Assembly: GCA_022605425.2 (NCBI GenBank) | Contig: JAKIMF020000001.1 | Span: 1,738,501-1,802,500 of the forward strand | From: Hamiltosporidium tvaerminnensis | Taxonomy: Eukaryota; Microsporidia; Dubosqiidae | DNA length: 64,000 nt | Reading direction: 5' to 3' | Shown here: piece after piece, positions 23,053-34,199 of the stretch | How the letters are laid out: each line of letters starts with the position of its first letter | How positions within the stretch are numbered: position 1 is the stretch's first letter | Position numbers and translations under genes: made by a program | The notes under the pieces: generated by a model | What the model saw: the letters and a program-made list of their open reading frames with translations, nothing else | Database searches by the model: none | What the model was told of the DNA's origin: nothing

Positions 23053-23938
23053 TTAAATAATTCTTTCCACCATTTCAACCACTTCTATCTCTTCCTCCAA
23101 CTCCAACTCTTCATTTGTATTAGTTGTTGGTTCCTTTGCTGTGGTTATGCCATCGAAAATAATTGGTAAAATATTTTTTGTATTTTCCGTTTTAACATCA
23201 TCTTCCTCGTTGTCTACTTGATTTAAAGAGGGTATTGGTTGTTTATGCATCTCAGCTCCTAAAATAACACTTAATGATGCTCTCTCCCAGCTCTCCTCGG
23301 CATTTGGACTAGACTCAAGTCCTCTTCGTCGATCAAAAGAAATTGTTTCGACTGTCTTCTTGAGTACTATGGATTGTATATATGCCTCTACATTCATGGG
23401 TATTTGCAGTCTCTTAACATACGTCTTATGGTATTTGTCACAATACCGTCCCATGTTATCACATAAGGAATTATCTCTACACTACATTTGTAAATAAGAC
23501 CCAGCTCATTTGCTAATAGGTCATACTTCCTAAGTTTCTCTGTTTCAACTATTTGAAGTGAGTCTTGGGAGGTGATTCCTACTTCAATGAGGGTAATCTT
23601 ATTTCGTCTCTTGTCTAAAACGAATATATCTGGGTTATTATTTCGAATTTGACATCAGTTTTTATTCTGGTGTCCAGTCTTATCTCTGCATACTCATTAT
23701 CAAGAATTTCTTGAACTGAGTGGCTTCTGATTCGTTTTGAAGACTTAAACTTATATTTATTCAGCAAGAGTAAATGTATACATCGTACCACTTCATTATG
23801 CCGTCTAGTGTAATCATGACCAAGCATTTTTTCACATCTCGTTGCTAAATGGTCTACTGTTTTTCTAGACGTGTTGCAGTGTTGACACACACCTTCTTCT
23901 CCCCAAAATACGTTTCTATTTTGGATATAGCAGAACAC
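23053..23938 (-). pseudogene. Family A CCHC zinc finger plus restriction-like endonuclease, frameshifted
   Basis: The frame 23938-23615 carries CQHCNTSRKTVDHLATRC, a C-x2-C-x8-H-x4-C finger, followed by the start of the endonuclease domain. Just after TRIKTDVKF the frame is lost. In the next frame NPD, 14 residues and then E (NKITLIEVG) match the PD-x12-14-D/E catalytic motif of R2-type endonucleases. The frame 23454-23053 is the C-terminal end (KYHKTYVKRLQI, FDRRRGLES) with an acidic tail. The copies at 2.76 kb and 46.55 kb have one more A at the lesion, so this copy probably lost a base. Confidence 0.8.
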
Positions 23939-24182
23939 TGCTTCATCACGCGGTCTTACACTTCCTTTCTTTAACCATCTTGAGGAGTCATTTACGCTTA
24001 CTAGCTCGTTATTTCACGCGCTATATAACTTTGAATGTAGTTTTCGGTTTTTGATTTAGTTATATAGATTAGCTAGTTGAGCTTCTTCCAATTTCTTTTT
24101 TGTGACTTCCTCTTCCAATCCGTATTTTATTTTTAAAAAGTTTTTAATTAGTGAAAGGTGGGTTTTATTATTATTCTCCACC

Positions 24183-24485
24183 TTAAGGATTGCTGCTCTT
24201 CTGGTCGATGACTTTAGATATTTCCAGATAATCCAAGAGTTGCAAAAGTATATGTTCGCTTTTCAACTCAACACTATGTAAACCTCTTCCAAGTTCTTTA
24301 CTTGGAAGGTACAGACGCTCTTTACATCCTGGGCGAAGATGTATCTTGTTCTTTACTAAAACTGCACGTACTGCGTCATCCAACTTTGAGAAGTCGCCAG
24401 GTTCAAGTCGAAGTACACCTATATGATAGTTTATAAGAGATATCGAATGTTGATTGATAGCTTGCAATAAATTTCTTGCATTCAA
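24183..24485 (-). pseudogene. Family A post-RT region
   Basis: About 100 codons: LLQAINQHSISLINYHIGVL, then KERLYLPSKELGRGLHSVE. The second segment is the RLYLPRKEGGRGL block found between RT and endonuclease in many RLE-type LINEs. A stop separates it from the RT piece upstream. Confidence 0.75.
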
Positions 24486-24536
24486 TCTCGTGCGACAAAG
24501 TCTTTCTACTCGTGCTATAATTTTAGTCTGTACTTC

Positions 24537-25532
24537 CTAAAACGACTTACTTGTTGGAATTCCTCTGCTATCTTCTATAATTCCAAGGTATTTATAAACA
24601 CCTATTCCTTCAAGAAGAGTAGCAGTATCTTCACAACATGGATCATTAGTGGCTGACTTCTCTTTGTTAATTTCCAATCCTATATTATTCATAAACTTTT
24701 TAACCTCCTCCGTCATTTCTTCCAATGTTTGTCCATCTTCGGCAAAGAGCTTAAGATCATCAATAAACAAGAGATGATTAGTCGCGTGGGATTCTGCATC
24801 TGTCTTTATTGTAACTTTTGCGTATTCTTCATTGAGTTTACGGCTCAATGGATCCATACACAGCACAAACAATAAGGGTGACAAACTATCTCCCTGTAAA
24901 ATCCCCTTATCAATCTTCTTATTCATAATTTTTTCAGACCCTACCGAAATATCAATTTTCCATTTTGATATTGTTACCTTAATAAATTTCAGGATCCAAT
25001 CAGGTATATTAAGGTTTTCGATGACTTGTGTCAAATAAGCATGATCTATTAAATTATAAGCTTTTTTGACATCGAGCTACGTTGCCTTAAGATTGTTTCC
25101 ATACTCTTTATTAAGAGCAACATTTAGCAGGGCCTGCTCCTTCGCTCCTTGCACACCTCTCACTGCACCCAATTGATTATCTGCTAGTAACTTTCGCCTC
25201 TCTACCTCAAGCTGAACAACTTTTGTAACACACTTTGTCGTCGGCTTGTAAAGGTTTGACATACAAGTTATTGGCCTATAGTCGGAGCCTTTTTGTGATA
25301 CGCTTTTTGGAATGAGATACGTTAGTCCATGATAAAACCAATTAGCTTGTGGTGTTCCTTCAAAACATATGGCTTTTACAATATCATAAAGATAATTGTG
25401 AAGAGTCGTAAGTTTCTTGATATAAAAATTGTAGATCTCATCAATTCCGGCGGCTTTCCAGTTAGGAAGCCAAGTGATAATAGCTACAAATTCATCAAGT
25501 GAAGGAAACGTGGCCTGGTGAGTATCCGGCAC
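24537..25532 (-). pseudogene. Family A reverse transcriptase
   Basis: Two frames, 25532-25077 and 25034-24537, in the same register with a stop between them (before LDVKKAY). Visible RT blocks: WKAAGIDEIYNFYIK, LIPKSVSQKGSDYRPITC, QLGAVRGVQGAKEQALLN, KGILQGDSLSPLLFVLCMDP and the catalytic LLFIDDLKLFA, followed by YKYLGI. The x-x-D-D is F-I-D-D rather than the usual F/Y-A-D-D, as in some RLE-type elements. It is inactive as it stands because of the internal stop. Confidence 0.9.
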
Positions 25533-25547
25533 GAAAGGTATCAGATA

Positions 25548-26305
25548 CTAATCATACGTAACTATTTCATTATTTTTGTTCCACATTGTGGACCAAAAAC
25601 TTAAAATTTTGTCACGATTAACCACATGCTCGGATTCCACACGCTCAGACAGGCCACGATAATATCTACCTCGGAACAGCTCAAACATACGATTCTCTTT
25701 TCGGAATTGCTTCCTACTTTCGTACATCGTAAGTTTTTTTTCGTAAACAGTTATCAGCTCATTCTTCTTAACTAAAGCCTCCGATAGATCATTTGTTTTG
25801 TTTAGGTCTAAATTAAACTCTCGCATAATTTTTTTAAGACTTTTAGTTTGAGAAGAGGAGATTTCTCCCGTCTACGTGCTTTCTCGGGGATATCTTTTGA
25901 AAGTTTTAACACTGAAATTTTACTCTCGATGCTTTCTTTCCACGCTGATCTTGGCCTCTCTTTACGTGTTTCATCGTCATAACATACCTGTGCTGTCTGG
26001 ATAATTCGGGCAACGTCTGTTATCGTCATAGGTACATGAGAGTCAGCATATTCACCGACTATTCGATTAATAAGATCAAGAACTGTACTGTCAACCAATT
26101 CATTTGGAAGCTTTCGAGTTCGGACTACTACTTTTCCGATTTCCTCCTCAGATATTTTTTTGATATTACTCAAGTATTTTTCTCTCAGGCTTATAAATCG
26201 AGTAGTATCGGTCAAGGAACATGGCTCGGCGAGACAAGTGGCGATTCGACGTCGCTCTCCATTCTCTTCCTGCCTGATTTCCTCTTCCGTCTTATTGTGT
26301 GCCAT
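25548..26305 (-). pseudogene. Family A region before RT
   Basis: Frames 26305-25808 and 25826-25548 overlap in different registers, so a frameshift lies between them near 25820. The protein is highly charged (KTEEEIRQEENGERRRIA, KARRREKSPLLKLKVLKK) and leads into the RT. No domain recognised. Confidence 0.65.
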
Positions 26306-26436
26306 TCTTTTTAGGACATCGATAGTTTTGATACAGGAGAACTTCTCATTATAGTATCTCTGTATCTCTTTTCATCCATTTCTAGGCATTCGGTCAAACC
26401 TTGTTTGTACTGCAAAAAAAACACATCGAATAAATT

Positions 26437-26802
26437 CTAACGCTCGGCCTCTATAGATCTGAGTATGGATCGGAGTACAACGAGCCTTTCGGAAATAGGT
26501 ATGGTACAAAGGTTTGGCCTACTAGCAGCTATATCTGGCCTAGGGGTCACGGTGCTTGAATGCATAGGGTTAGATGGCGAGTGTATGGTGTTAAGCAAGC
26601 ATACTTTTGTGTTTGTGTTTGCTTCGCTTGGTGGTATAGAAATGTTATTTATGATGGTGGATGGTGTGTATGAGCTTGGCTGTGGAATTCCCTGGTCGTT
26701 TTTACACTCTCTAATTACCTCATCCACTTCACTTGCCCTGTTTGCAGTCTTTATTATTTTTTCTTTTTGTTTTTCGCTGCCTACATATTTTCTTATACCC
26801 AT
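26437..26802 (-). pseudogene. Family A N-terminal region
   Basis: Starts at the ATG at 26802 (MGIRKYVGSEKQ) and ends in a stop after EAER. The Pro/Ser/Thr-rich middle (PQPSSYTPSTIINN) and the following FAVQTRF...MPRNG segment, found in another frame near 26380-26420, match the open frame at 63524-64000. That match fixes this ATG as the family's start. A frameshift lies near 26430. Confidence 0.7.
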
Positions 26803-26869
26803 TTTATATATATATAAACTCAATACTTATAAAAAAAACAAATAATAGGAAACCATTAGTCAAATGTAT

Positions 26870-27288
26870 ATACAATTTTATGTTGTTTAGTGCCTGTATC
26901 AAAGTTTATAACGAATTTTTGCCTTACAAAACTAACAAATGCAAATAACTGAACAAAGCAAAAAAGGAACTGAAAAGAAAAATATAAATTTTATTGGATA
27001 TTTTATTCATAATTAACACATCCTATTTGTTTATACAAAAGAAATGTTAAAAAAGGATGGATAAGAAATATTGGAAAGGAAATTAAAATAAGAAGATGTT
27101 TAAAATAAGGGGAATAAATGAGTTATAAGGATATAGAAATTAAAAGGCTATATGGAAAAATAAAGGGTGTTATCAAGATTAAAAATGTATAGGAAATAAC
27201 GGGGGTTCTATTGGACATGGGGGGGTTTATTGGCCCGTGACATTAAATGATAGAATCGATGCCATCTAAATAAGCAGTTCCTATTTTG
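26870..27288. other. Spacer with clustered G-runs
   Basis: Between the retroelement's 5' end and the epimerase gene. Four G-runs of 3-7 bases lie on the plus strand at about 27109-27227, unusual for this AT-rich window. No gene recognised. Confidence 0.4.
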
Positions 27289-27930
27289 TTATAATTTGTG
27301 TTCGAAAGCTTGTTTTAAATCGTTTAAAACAGCTTTTTTATCTGTAGACTTAAAAAAATATGATCCAACGACAACCTGATTCACACCCTTCATCATTTGA
27401 ATGGTTTCACATGTAACACCCCCATCAACACCAATTAAAATATTTTTATTCATTTTTTTTATTTTTTCTATTTTTTCAAGACAATTTTTCATAAATTTTT
27501 GTCCACCAAACCCAGGATTTACTGTCATAATTAAAACAAAATCTATAAGTGGCAAATACTTTTCTATTTCTTCGGCTTTTGTTTCTGGATTTAAAGCAAT
27601 CCCAGACCTACACCTATTTAATCTAAGATATTCAAATATATCGTATTTATTTGCATTTATTTCTTGATGAATTATTACCGTATAAACTCTTTTCAGATTT
27701 ATCTTAGATAAAATTTTTAAAGGATTTTCAATCATAAAATGTAAATCTATGATAAAATCTCTTTCTAAAATTTGATTGATAAAATCCGGACCAAAACTTA
27801 TATTTTCAGTAAAACTCGTGTCTAAAATATCTAAATGTAGATGTTCAACACCCAGGGTTTCTAGATTATCTAGTTCTTTATTAACATCAAGTAAATTACA
27901 ATTTAAAATGCTTATTGATACTTCTTTCAT
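27289..27930 (-). CDS. RPE: Ribulose-phosphate 3-epimerase
   Basis: A 213-residue TIM-barrel enzyme that interconverts ribulose 5-phosphate and xylulose 5-phosphate in the pentose phosphate pathway (cytosol). Landmarks: SILN near the N-terminus, HLDILD at 32-37 (metal-binding His and Asp), DLHFMIENP with His64, VNPGFGGQKF at 137-146, IGVDGGV with Asp169, and the phosphate-binding VVVGSYFF. The usual MDGHFVPN is here LDTSFTEN, so the residues after the second aspartate differ from consensus, but the metal ligands remain. Length is normal for the family. It has no neighbour in the same pathway here. Confidence 0.95.
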   Translation of the reverse strand: MKEVSISILNCNLLDVNKELDNLETLGVEHLHLDILDTSFTENISFGPDFINQILERDFIIDLHFMIENPLKILSKINLKRVYTVIIHQEINANKYDIFEYLRLNRCRSGIALNPETKAEEIEKYLPLIDFVLIMTVNPGFGGQKFMKNCLEKIEKIKKMNKNILIGVDGGVTCETIQMMKGVNQVVVGSYFFKSTDKKAVLNDLKQAFEHKL

Positions 27931-27935
27931 TACTC

Positions 27936-27939
27936 GGGG
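27936..27939 (-). promoter_or_regulatory. CCCC motif before the epimerase gene
   Basis: The minus strand reads AAAACCCCGAGTAATG, placing the C-run five bases before the ATG at 27930. Confidence 0.55.
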
Positions 27940-28012
27940 TTTTATATTACCGAATAATTAAATTATATTTTGCTTCAAATTTTTTTTACATAATAAGTAA
28001 ATAAAATACTAA

Positions 28013-28410
28013 ATGAGTGGAGACTAAGAACAAAACAAGAGATTTATGACCTATATCAACGACACAATACGTCACTATAATCAATTAAAGAAGATTTAGG
28101 TTTTTCGGTCATTCAGAAATTATGTCTAAAGAGAGAGCTATTAGTAAAATTTTTAAAACTTTACATGATGGTAATTGAAGAAGAGGCGAATCAGGGAAAT
28201 GATGGCTAGATAATGTTAAGAAAGATTTAATTAACCAAATGTGCTGTTATTGATAAGTTTGGGCAAATCTAGTAAATGATGGCTAGATGACGGTAGAAAG
28301 ATTTAATAAAAGCAAATGTGCTGTTATTGAGAAGTTTGGGTAAAATAGAGGAGAATTGAAAAGTATCGTTAAGAAGACACTTGCTCTTCAAGAGCTATAG
28401 CGCTTAAGAG
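28013..28410 (+). mobile_element. LINE C-terminal fragment with internal tandem duplication
   Basis: Plus-strand frames with several stops resemble the LINE tail (a WRLRT...YDLY segment, then the equivalent of RWLDNVKKDL). The stretch starting AAATGATGGCTAGAT is duplicated: 28197-28273 and 28274-28345, period 77 bp, the copies slightly diverged. It lies upstream of the epimerase gene, on the opposite strand. Confidence 0.55.
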
Positions 28411-29167
28411 TAAGTAATAGTATCAATGCCAATAAAAAAGTACTATTACGTAAAACCCGAGATTTTGAGAACAAAATAACCGCAAAGTAGATATTTACAG
28501 TATCCATGTCACAGGATTGCAAACAAAATCAAATAAAAATTATATAGAAGTCAAATTTTGTGGAATTTATTAACAAACCAAATAAAAAATTAATAATCTT
28601 CAAAAATAGAATTATCAGTGATTAAAATAATTTTATTTTTATATTTAAAACTTATTTTATTGTTCTATAATTTTTCTTCCAAAAATAAATTTTTAATTTG
28701 TTTAAATTTTAATTTATTAAATTTCTAAATTAAACCAAAGAAGTGAAAAAGAAATTTATAATTTACCAAAATAATAAATATTTTATTTTTTTACAATAAT
28801 TTGATAAAAATTCAAATATAAATTTAGCGAATATTTTTTTTCATTTAATACACTGTTATTTTTAAGAAATTTACTTCTTTAAATTTTTCAAGTTTAATTT
28901 TTCAATAATTAAAACTAATATTAGATCTTACATATATTTTTTAATTTTAATTTAACCAAATCCATTATACTAGAAAACATGTTCATCTTTGATAATTTTG
29001 ATATGAATTAGTATCTTTTAATGAAATTATGATAGTTTAAAAACAACATAATATTTTTTTAAAAAAAAAATTAGTAAAAATTCCATTTTAGATACTTTTA
29101 TTATTATTATTAGTTGCTTTAACAATTAAGATACCAATTAAAGATAAAGATAATCTAAAAAAATACA
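28410..29167. other. AT-rich upstream region of acyl-CoA synthetase 1
   Basis: Almost pure A/T with long homopolymers; apart from the CCC at its right end no element is recognised. Confidence 0.4.
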
Positions 29168-29170
29168 CCC
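29168..29170 (+). promoter_or_regulatory. CCC motif touching the ATG of acyl-CoA synthetase 1
   Basis: AAATACACCCATGG has CCC directly against the ATG at 29171, so transcripts may have almost no 5' leader. Confidence 0.5.
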
Positions 29171-31033
29171 ATGGCTTATCAAAACAAAAAAGAAATATGC
29201 GAAATGGTTGAAAAAGATGGTATTTTTCAACATAAAAACTACATTGGAGACAGATATAAAACCAAGGAAGGATTTTCTACGGTATTGGAACTTATGGAAT
29301 ATAATAGTAAGAAATATCCAACAAAAGAGTTTTTGGGTAAAATTATTGAAAACGAAATTGTTTGGTCAACATTTGAAACTGTTTATTCTGAAGCTAAAAA
29401 AATTTCGTGTTTTTTAAAATCATTTGTTCCCCAAAAAAGCATAATCGGTATTTATTCTATAAATCGACCAGAATGGCTTATAACAGAACAAGCATTGTAT
29501 TTGGCAAATTGTATAAACTGTCCTTTATATTCTACATTTGGTATTGAATCATTGAAACATATTTTAGATGAAACTGAAATGAACATATGTTTCTGTTCCG
29601 GAGAAAAAGTACAAGAGCTTTTTGGAAATGTTTTGGGAAATTATGGCGCAAAAATAACGCATATAATATCATATGATGATTTACCCGATAGTTTCGTAAA
29701 AAAGATGGAGCTTTCAAAAATAAAATTATATTTTTACAATGAAATATTAAATAATCCCAATATTATAGATGTGGATGTAAATAGAAATTTTCCAAAAACA
29801 GAAGATATTGCTACCATATGTTATACAAGTGGAACAACTAATAAACCTAAGGGAGTGATACAAACACACAAAAATTTTATTTCCATGATTACTGGTTACG
29901 ATGTTGCTGTAACCACAAAGACGGTTTTTGATATCAATGAAGAGTCTGTTTATATGTCGTATTTGCCTTTGGCACATGCAATGGAACATATATTTACATT
30001 TTTTATGTTGTATTCTAGAGCTCGTATTGCATTTTATAGAGGAAATGTAAAATTATTGCTTGAAGACATAAATATAATCAAACCAACTTTTTTTGTAGGC
30101 GTTCCTCGTGTATTCGATGTTTTTAAAGAAAAAATAGAGGCTAAAATAGCTGAAAAGGGTTTTATTGTTAGATGGTTGTTTAAAAAAGGATTAAAAAGTA
30201 AAATTTTAAGAGCAAAGAAAGGAATTTATACTCACAGAATATTTGATACTTTGATATTCAATAAAATAAAAATGTCCTTTGGAGGCCAATTTAAAGGAAT
30301 TTTGTCTGGTTCAGCACCGTTGAATCCTGATGCGTTGGATTTTTTTCAAGCGGTATTTTCGTGTCCTGTGGTCGAAGGTTTTGGACAAACAGAAGCTTGT
30401 GCTGGAAATATTATTAAATCACTCAACTGTTTCGAAGAATCGGTTGTAGGGGTTCCATTTCCTGTGAACCAAATCAAACTTGATAGTACTACCGTAGAAA
30501 ATAATGTATTCAATGACAATAGAGGGGAAATTTTAATCAAAGGTTTAAATACTACACCAGGATATTTTAAGATAGAAGATTGTTCTGGGTTGTATACCAA
30601 AGACGGATGGCTACGAACTGGGGACATCGGGAAGATAGAAAATGGATATTTTAAAATTATCGGAAGAATTAAGGAAATTTTTAAACTCTCTCTCGGTGAA
30701 TATATTGTGCCTGAAAAGGTAGAATCTTTATTAAAAGGCGGTATAATTGATGATATCTTGATTACCGGGAACTGTATGAGAAATTTTGTTGTTGCTTTAG
30801 TGGTTTGTAAAAATGAACTTATTTCTGATTTTGAGGTTATGACTAAGATACTAAATTTAGCCAACAAAAAGTTTAAAGAAGGATATCTCGTGAAATATGA
30901 AATTCCTCAGAAAGTGTTTGTTATTAAGAATGATTTTAGTTTCTATGGAGATTTTATTACGCCAACTGGCAAAAAGAAAAGATATTTGATTGAAACGCAT
31001 TTTAAATCTGAAATTTCCGAACTTTTAAAATAA
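29171..31033 (+). CDS. Long-chain acyl-CoA synthetase, paralogue 1
   Basis: A 620-residue ANL-superfamily (AMP-forming) enzyme activating fatty acids to acyl-CoA with ATP and CoA. Landmarks: P-loop-like ICYTSGTTNKPKGVIQTHKN at about 214-233, YLPLAHAMEH near 262-272, GFGQTEA near 403, WLRTGDIG near 479 and the fatty-acyl-CoA synthetase signature GRIKEIFKLSLGEYI at 496-510. The C-terminal lysine region is TPTGKKKR near 597. Length is close to that of yeast and animal long-chain synthetases without membrane extensions, and I see no clear transmembrane segment. It shares long near-identical blocks with the paralogue at 51728, for example NCPLYSTFGIESLKHIL. It probably activates host-derived fatty acids (inference). 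All key motifs are intact. Confidence 0.93.
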   Translation: MAYQNKKEICEMVEKDGIFQHKNYIGDRYKTKEGFSTVLELMEYNSKKYPTKEFLGKIIENEIVWSTFETVYSEAKKISCFLKSFVPQKSIIGIYSINRPEWLITEQALYLANCINCPLYSTFGIESLKHILDETEMNICFCSGEKVQELFGNVLGNYGAKITHIISYDDLPDSFVKKMELSKIKLYFYNEILNNPNIIDVDVNRNFPKTEDIATICYTSGTTNKPKGVIQTHKNFISMITGYDVAVTTKTVFDINEESVYMSYLPLAHAMEHIFTFFMLYSRARIAFYRGNVKLLLEDINIIKPTFFVGVPRVFDVFKEKIEAKIAEKGFIVRWLFKKGLKSKILRAKKGIYTHRIFDTLIFNKIKMSFGGQFKGILSGSAPLNPDALDFFQAVFSCPVVEGFGQTEACAGNIIKSLNCFEESVVGVPFPVNQIKLDSTTVENNVFNDNRGEILIKGLNTTPGYFKIEDCSGLYTKDGWLRTGDIGKIENGYFKIIGRIKEIFKLSLGEYIVPEKVESLLKGGIIDDILITGNCMRNFVVALVVCKNELISDFEVMTKILNLANKKFKEGYLVKYEIPQKVFVIKNDFSFYGDFITPTGKKKRYLIETHFKSEISELLK

Positions 31034-32100
31034 AGTTTTAATTGAATTGTTTATAATTTCCATATCATTTTCACATTAATTATTCATTCTATTATATAAT
31101 TTTAAAGTTATAAAATAATCTTGTTATGAAAGCTGTTTAAAAAAATCCAATTTTTTCAAAAAAAGATCTATGAAACAAACATCTAGATCCTTAAGAAAAT
31201 TGTATTTTACAGTTAGTATTGCTAAATAAAATTAGAATAAATAATTCAACAATATTTATTAATTTGAAAGCGTTATAATTTTTTTAGATCTTCTGTGTAC
31301 ATAAAATAGAAAATTATAAAAAATTTGTTTTGGTGAAACAATTAATAAAAGATGTGGCATATTTTTATTTATCACGTTTGAATGAATCATGATTGAAAAT
31401 AGAAGAAACTATAGCATGATGAATTTTAATAAATTTGATGAACTTTTTTGCCAAAGACTTTATTAGAAAAATAAATACCAACATTAAGCTAAAACGAAGC
31501 CCAAAATAACTTCTTTTTTCTAGATTATATTCAAGATTCCATAAAAACTAGTTGCAAATTTTTAACTGGAAAGTTTTGATTTTTTTTTACAATAAAGAGT
31601 AGCAAAAAACTCATTCTATGTTCGTTGATTTTGGGATAGAATACATGGGGTTTGAAGCTAGATTATATAGATAGTTCCTATAAACACTAAGAAAGAATTT
31701 TAAAATCGTGTTTATTAGTATAAAACACAAAAATTATGTCGTATATAATAAAAGTTATGATTTCACTTGCTTGAATTTTAAAAATATTTGTATCACTTCA
31801 AATGTATAATTCCAAATGTTTTATAATAAAGTGATACTTCTCGATTGTAAAATATATATTTATTTCAGCACTTTTCAAAAAAAAACAAATTTCAATAAAA
31901 ATTAAAAAACTATAGACTTAGTATTAAAGACACAAAGATTTTGAAATATGAAACACCGGATTTAATGGCAGGTTTTTACTTCATTAAACTTAACATATAG
32001 ATTTTCCTCAGAAGTCAAACGTTTGAACATTATTACAAGCGCAAAAATTTATACTATTAAATAAGATTTGTCCAAAGAACAGATTGTAAAACAACGATTG
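31034..32100. other. Spacer without recognised genes
   Basis: No open frame or repeat recognised downstream of acyl-CoA synthetase 1. Confidence 0.35.
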
Positions 32101-34190
32101 CAATAGATTACATGAAATTTACATCAGGGCGAAACTTACGAATATAATAGACAAATACTTGGGCGAGTATACATGTGAATTATCAGATGAGTAGATAAAC
32201 GTTAGCTTTCAATTGAAAAAAATTAAAAGAGCAACATACTTGCTACTGATAGATAAGAAATACGAGAAACAAGACACCTGGTCTAATCAGAATGCGCAGA
32301 AACCAATCAAATATCAAAATTTGGCAAGATTAGAATAGAAATCCTAAAAAAACCATTTAAGACGATAGCTGAGGAAAATCCAAGGCTTGATATCTTTAAG
32401 AAAAAAAACGAGCAAAATAAGCATATTTGATTCGATAAATGAAAGAAAGCTGAAAAAAAGGACTCTTTAAATGTTGAAATGCTACAGCAAGAGAGAAGAG
32501 TTTTTAGTTCCGAAATTCGATGATCAAAAACAATGAAGGGTTGCTTAAGTGACCCGAAAATGTCTATATTAAATTGAAAAGTTATTTAAACGCGCATATT
32601 AATTTCCACATTAAATGTAAGCAAGAAAATAAATAGGAAAAAAAGTTATTGGAGAATCCATGATCTTTTGTGACGAGAAAACAATCTTTCTAGAGCCATC
32701 ACAGGCAGATAGAACAATTAGTATAATTATTATCGGGAAAAATAGCGCTTCTGGTGACGAAAAATTAACAACTTAGCTCGTATTATATGGAGGAAAGCTT
32801 TTTTAGAAAAACTTTTATGACTCAATCTAAGGGATATGGGTCTAGTGAGAAATACCCAGTGAATGGAATGTCGGACTGGCACTCTCTATTCATAAAAATT
32901 AATTAAAAATACAGTATTCTGACTACAAAGGAATCTCTCTTGTGAATATGGGAAAAAAAATTCTCACACAAATAATTTAAACGAGATTAGAACCATATTC
33001 AGAAAGCGCTCTTGGAATTACAAATGTAGATTCAGAAGAACCTGATAATATTTTCGCTATAAGAATAATGCATCAGAAGTGCCATGAAAATTTTTTTGAC
33101 ACATCATTTTTTGTGATTCTCTCAAACATATGACAGCATTTATTAAGTAATGTTGTATAAAATTCAAAAATTTTAGTCATCCTATGAAAATTGATCTTTG
33201 AATAAATTACACTAATGAGACATAATAAGTGCTATAAAGATATGGTAGATCTAATATTTCAACATTAATATGCGACTAAAACAACGTGATACGTTATATT
33301 GCGTATAATTTGATCTAATACTTGAGAGAATAATCCGTAACCTTACAAAAATTACTGGAGGTACTAAGTTTAACGAAATCAAAACAAAAAGCAGCGAATT
33401 CAGATGATATGACCATCATAAAAATAAGGCATAATATAAACAATTTGTTAAGGTCATTGTCAGCGAAACCAGGAAAGGCTAAAGCGAAGATAAAAGAATC
33501 TAATACGAAACATATGGTAATATATAACTTTGAGGATTACGAGAAATGCTTTATACATTTATTTATTTTTGAAAGAGTAGCAAGCTTAGAATATTAGAAT
33601 CCCTTTTAAACGAAGATAAAAAGGCTCTTGATATTTAAGACAAAATAAAAACATGAAACAAGACTGATGTTGCTCTAGAGCGCTTACTGAAGTATTATCT
33701 AATGAATCCTAATACGAAGAGACAAGTATATTTGAAATATTAAGGTACGGTATTGTATGATTCAGAAAGAGGGTTAAGACAAAAAAAGAGGAGGCTCAGC
33801 TGGAAATATGGCAAAAAACCACGAAGGGCAACATACGGTTCAATATTTGTTAGTAACGAGTGAACGACGAATTAGAACGAATCTAGAAACATATAATATA
33901 TATGAAGGAATAATTTGTGAATTATTATGAAGGCAGAAGACCATGAGGACTAGGCCACGTAGAATAACTGTTTACGGAAAATACTGTTTGTATAAATTTT
34001 TGATCTGTACCTGTAAGAAAGAGAAAAAAGGTTCTTCATGAAAAATAGAGAAGAAATGTGGTGGGAAAGACTATATGAAAACCCAATTAACGACAAATGA
34101 AATGTATAGACACAATAGAGAAGAAAGAGGAGGTTTTTTAGAGAGAAGCAATCTTTCAAAAGGCTGTAGTACCGAGAAGTAGTTAGTTAA
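32100..34190 (+). mobile_element. AP-endonuclease-type LINE, decayed reverse transcriptase and tail
   Basis: Plus-strand frames broken by many stops. Around 32930-33100 the RT block DYKGISLVNMGKKILTQII, then ALGITNVDSEEPDNIFAIRI and MHQKCHENFF, correspond to NYRGISLL..YKILSxII and CGFRxGRSTTDxIFxIRQIxEK. RPRGLGHVE near 33940 matches the C-terminal RLRWLGHVE tail, and REEMWWERLYEN near 34050 follows it. It is much more decayed than the LINE at 54.9 kb. Confidence 0.65.
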
Positions 34191-34199
34191 AGAAAATAT

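Larger units (their letters stand above)
23030..26870 (-). mobile_element. Family A RLE-type non-LTR retrotransposon, near full length, recently inactivated
   Basis: In minus-strand order: an N-terminal region, a reverse transcriptase, a post-RT region, a C-x2-C-x8-H-x4-C finger and a restriction-like endonuclease motif. The order RT then CCHC then RLE, with no N-terminal AP endonuclease, is that of the R2/R4/NeSL group, many of which insert at specific sites. The pieces add up to roughly 1200 codons with only a few stops and frameshifts, so decay is recent. The sequence is clearly less AT-rich than its surroundings, as expected of an immigrant element. The assignment to R4 within this group is inference. 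The 3' end is the shared terminal sequence near 23035. Confidence 0.85.
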
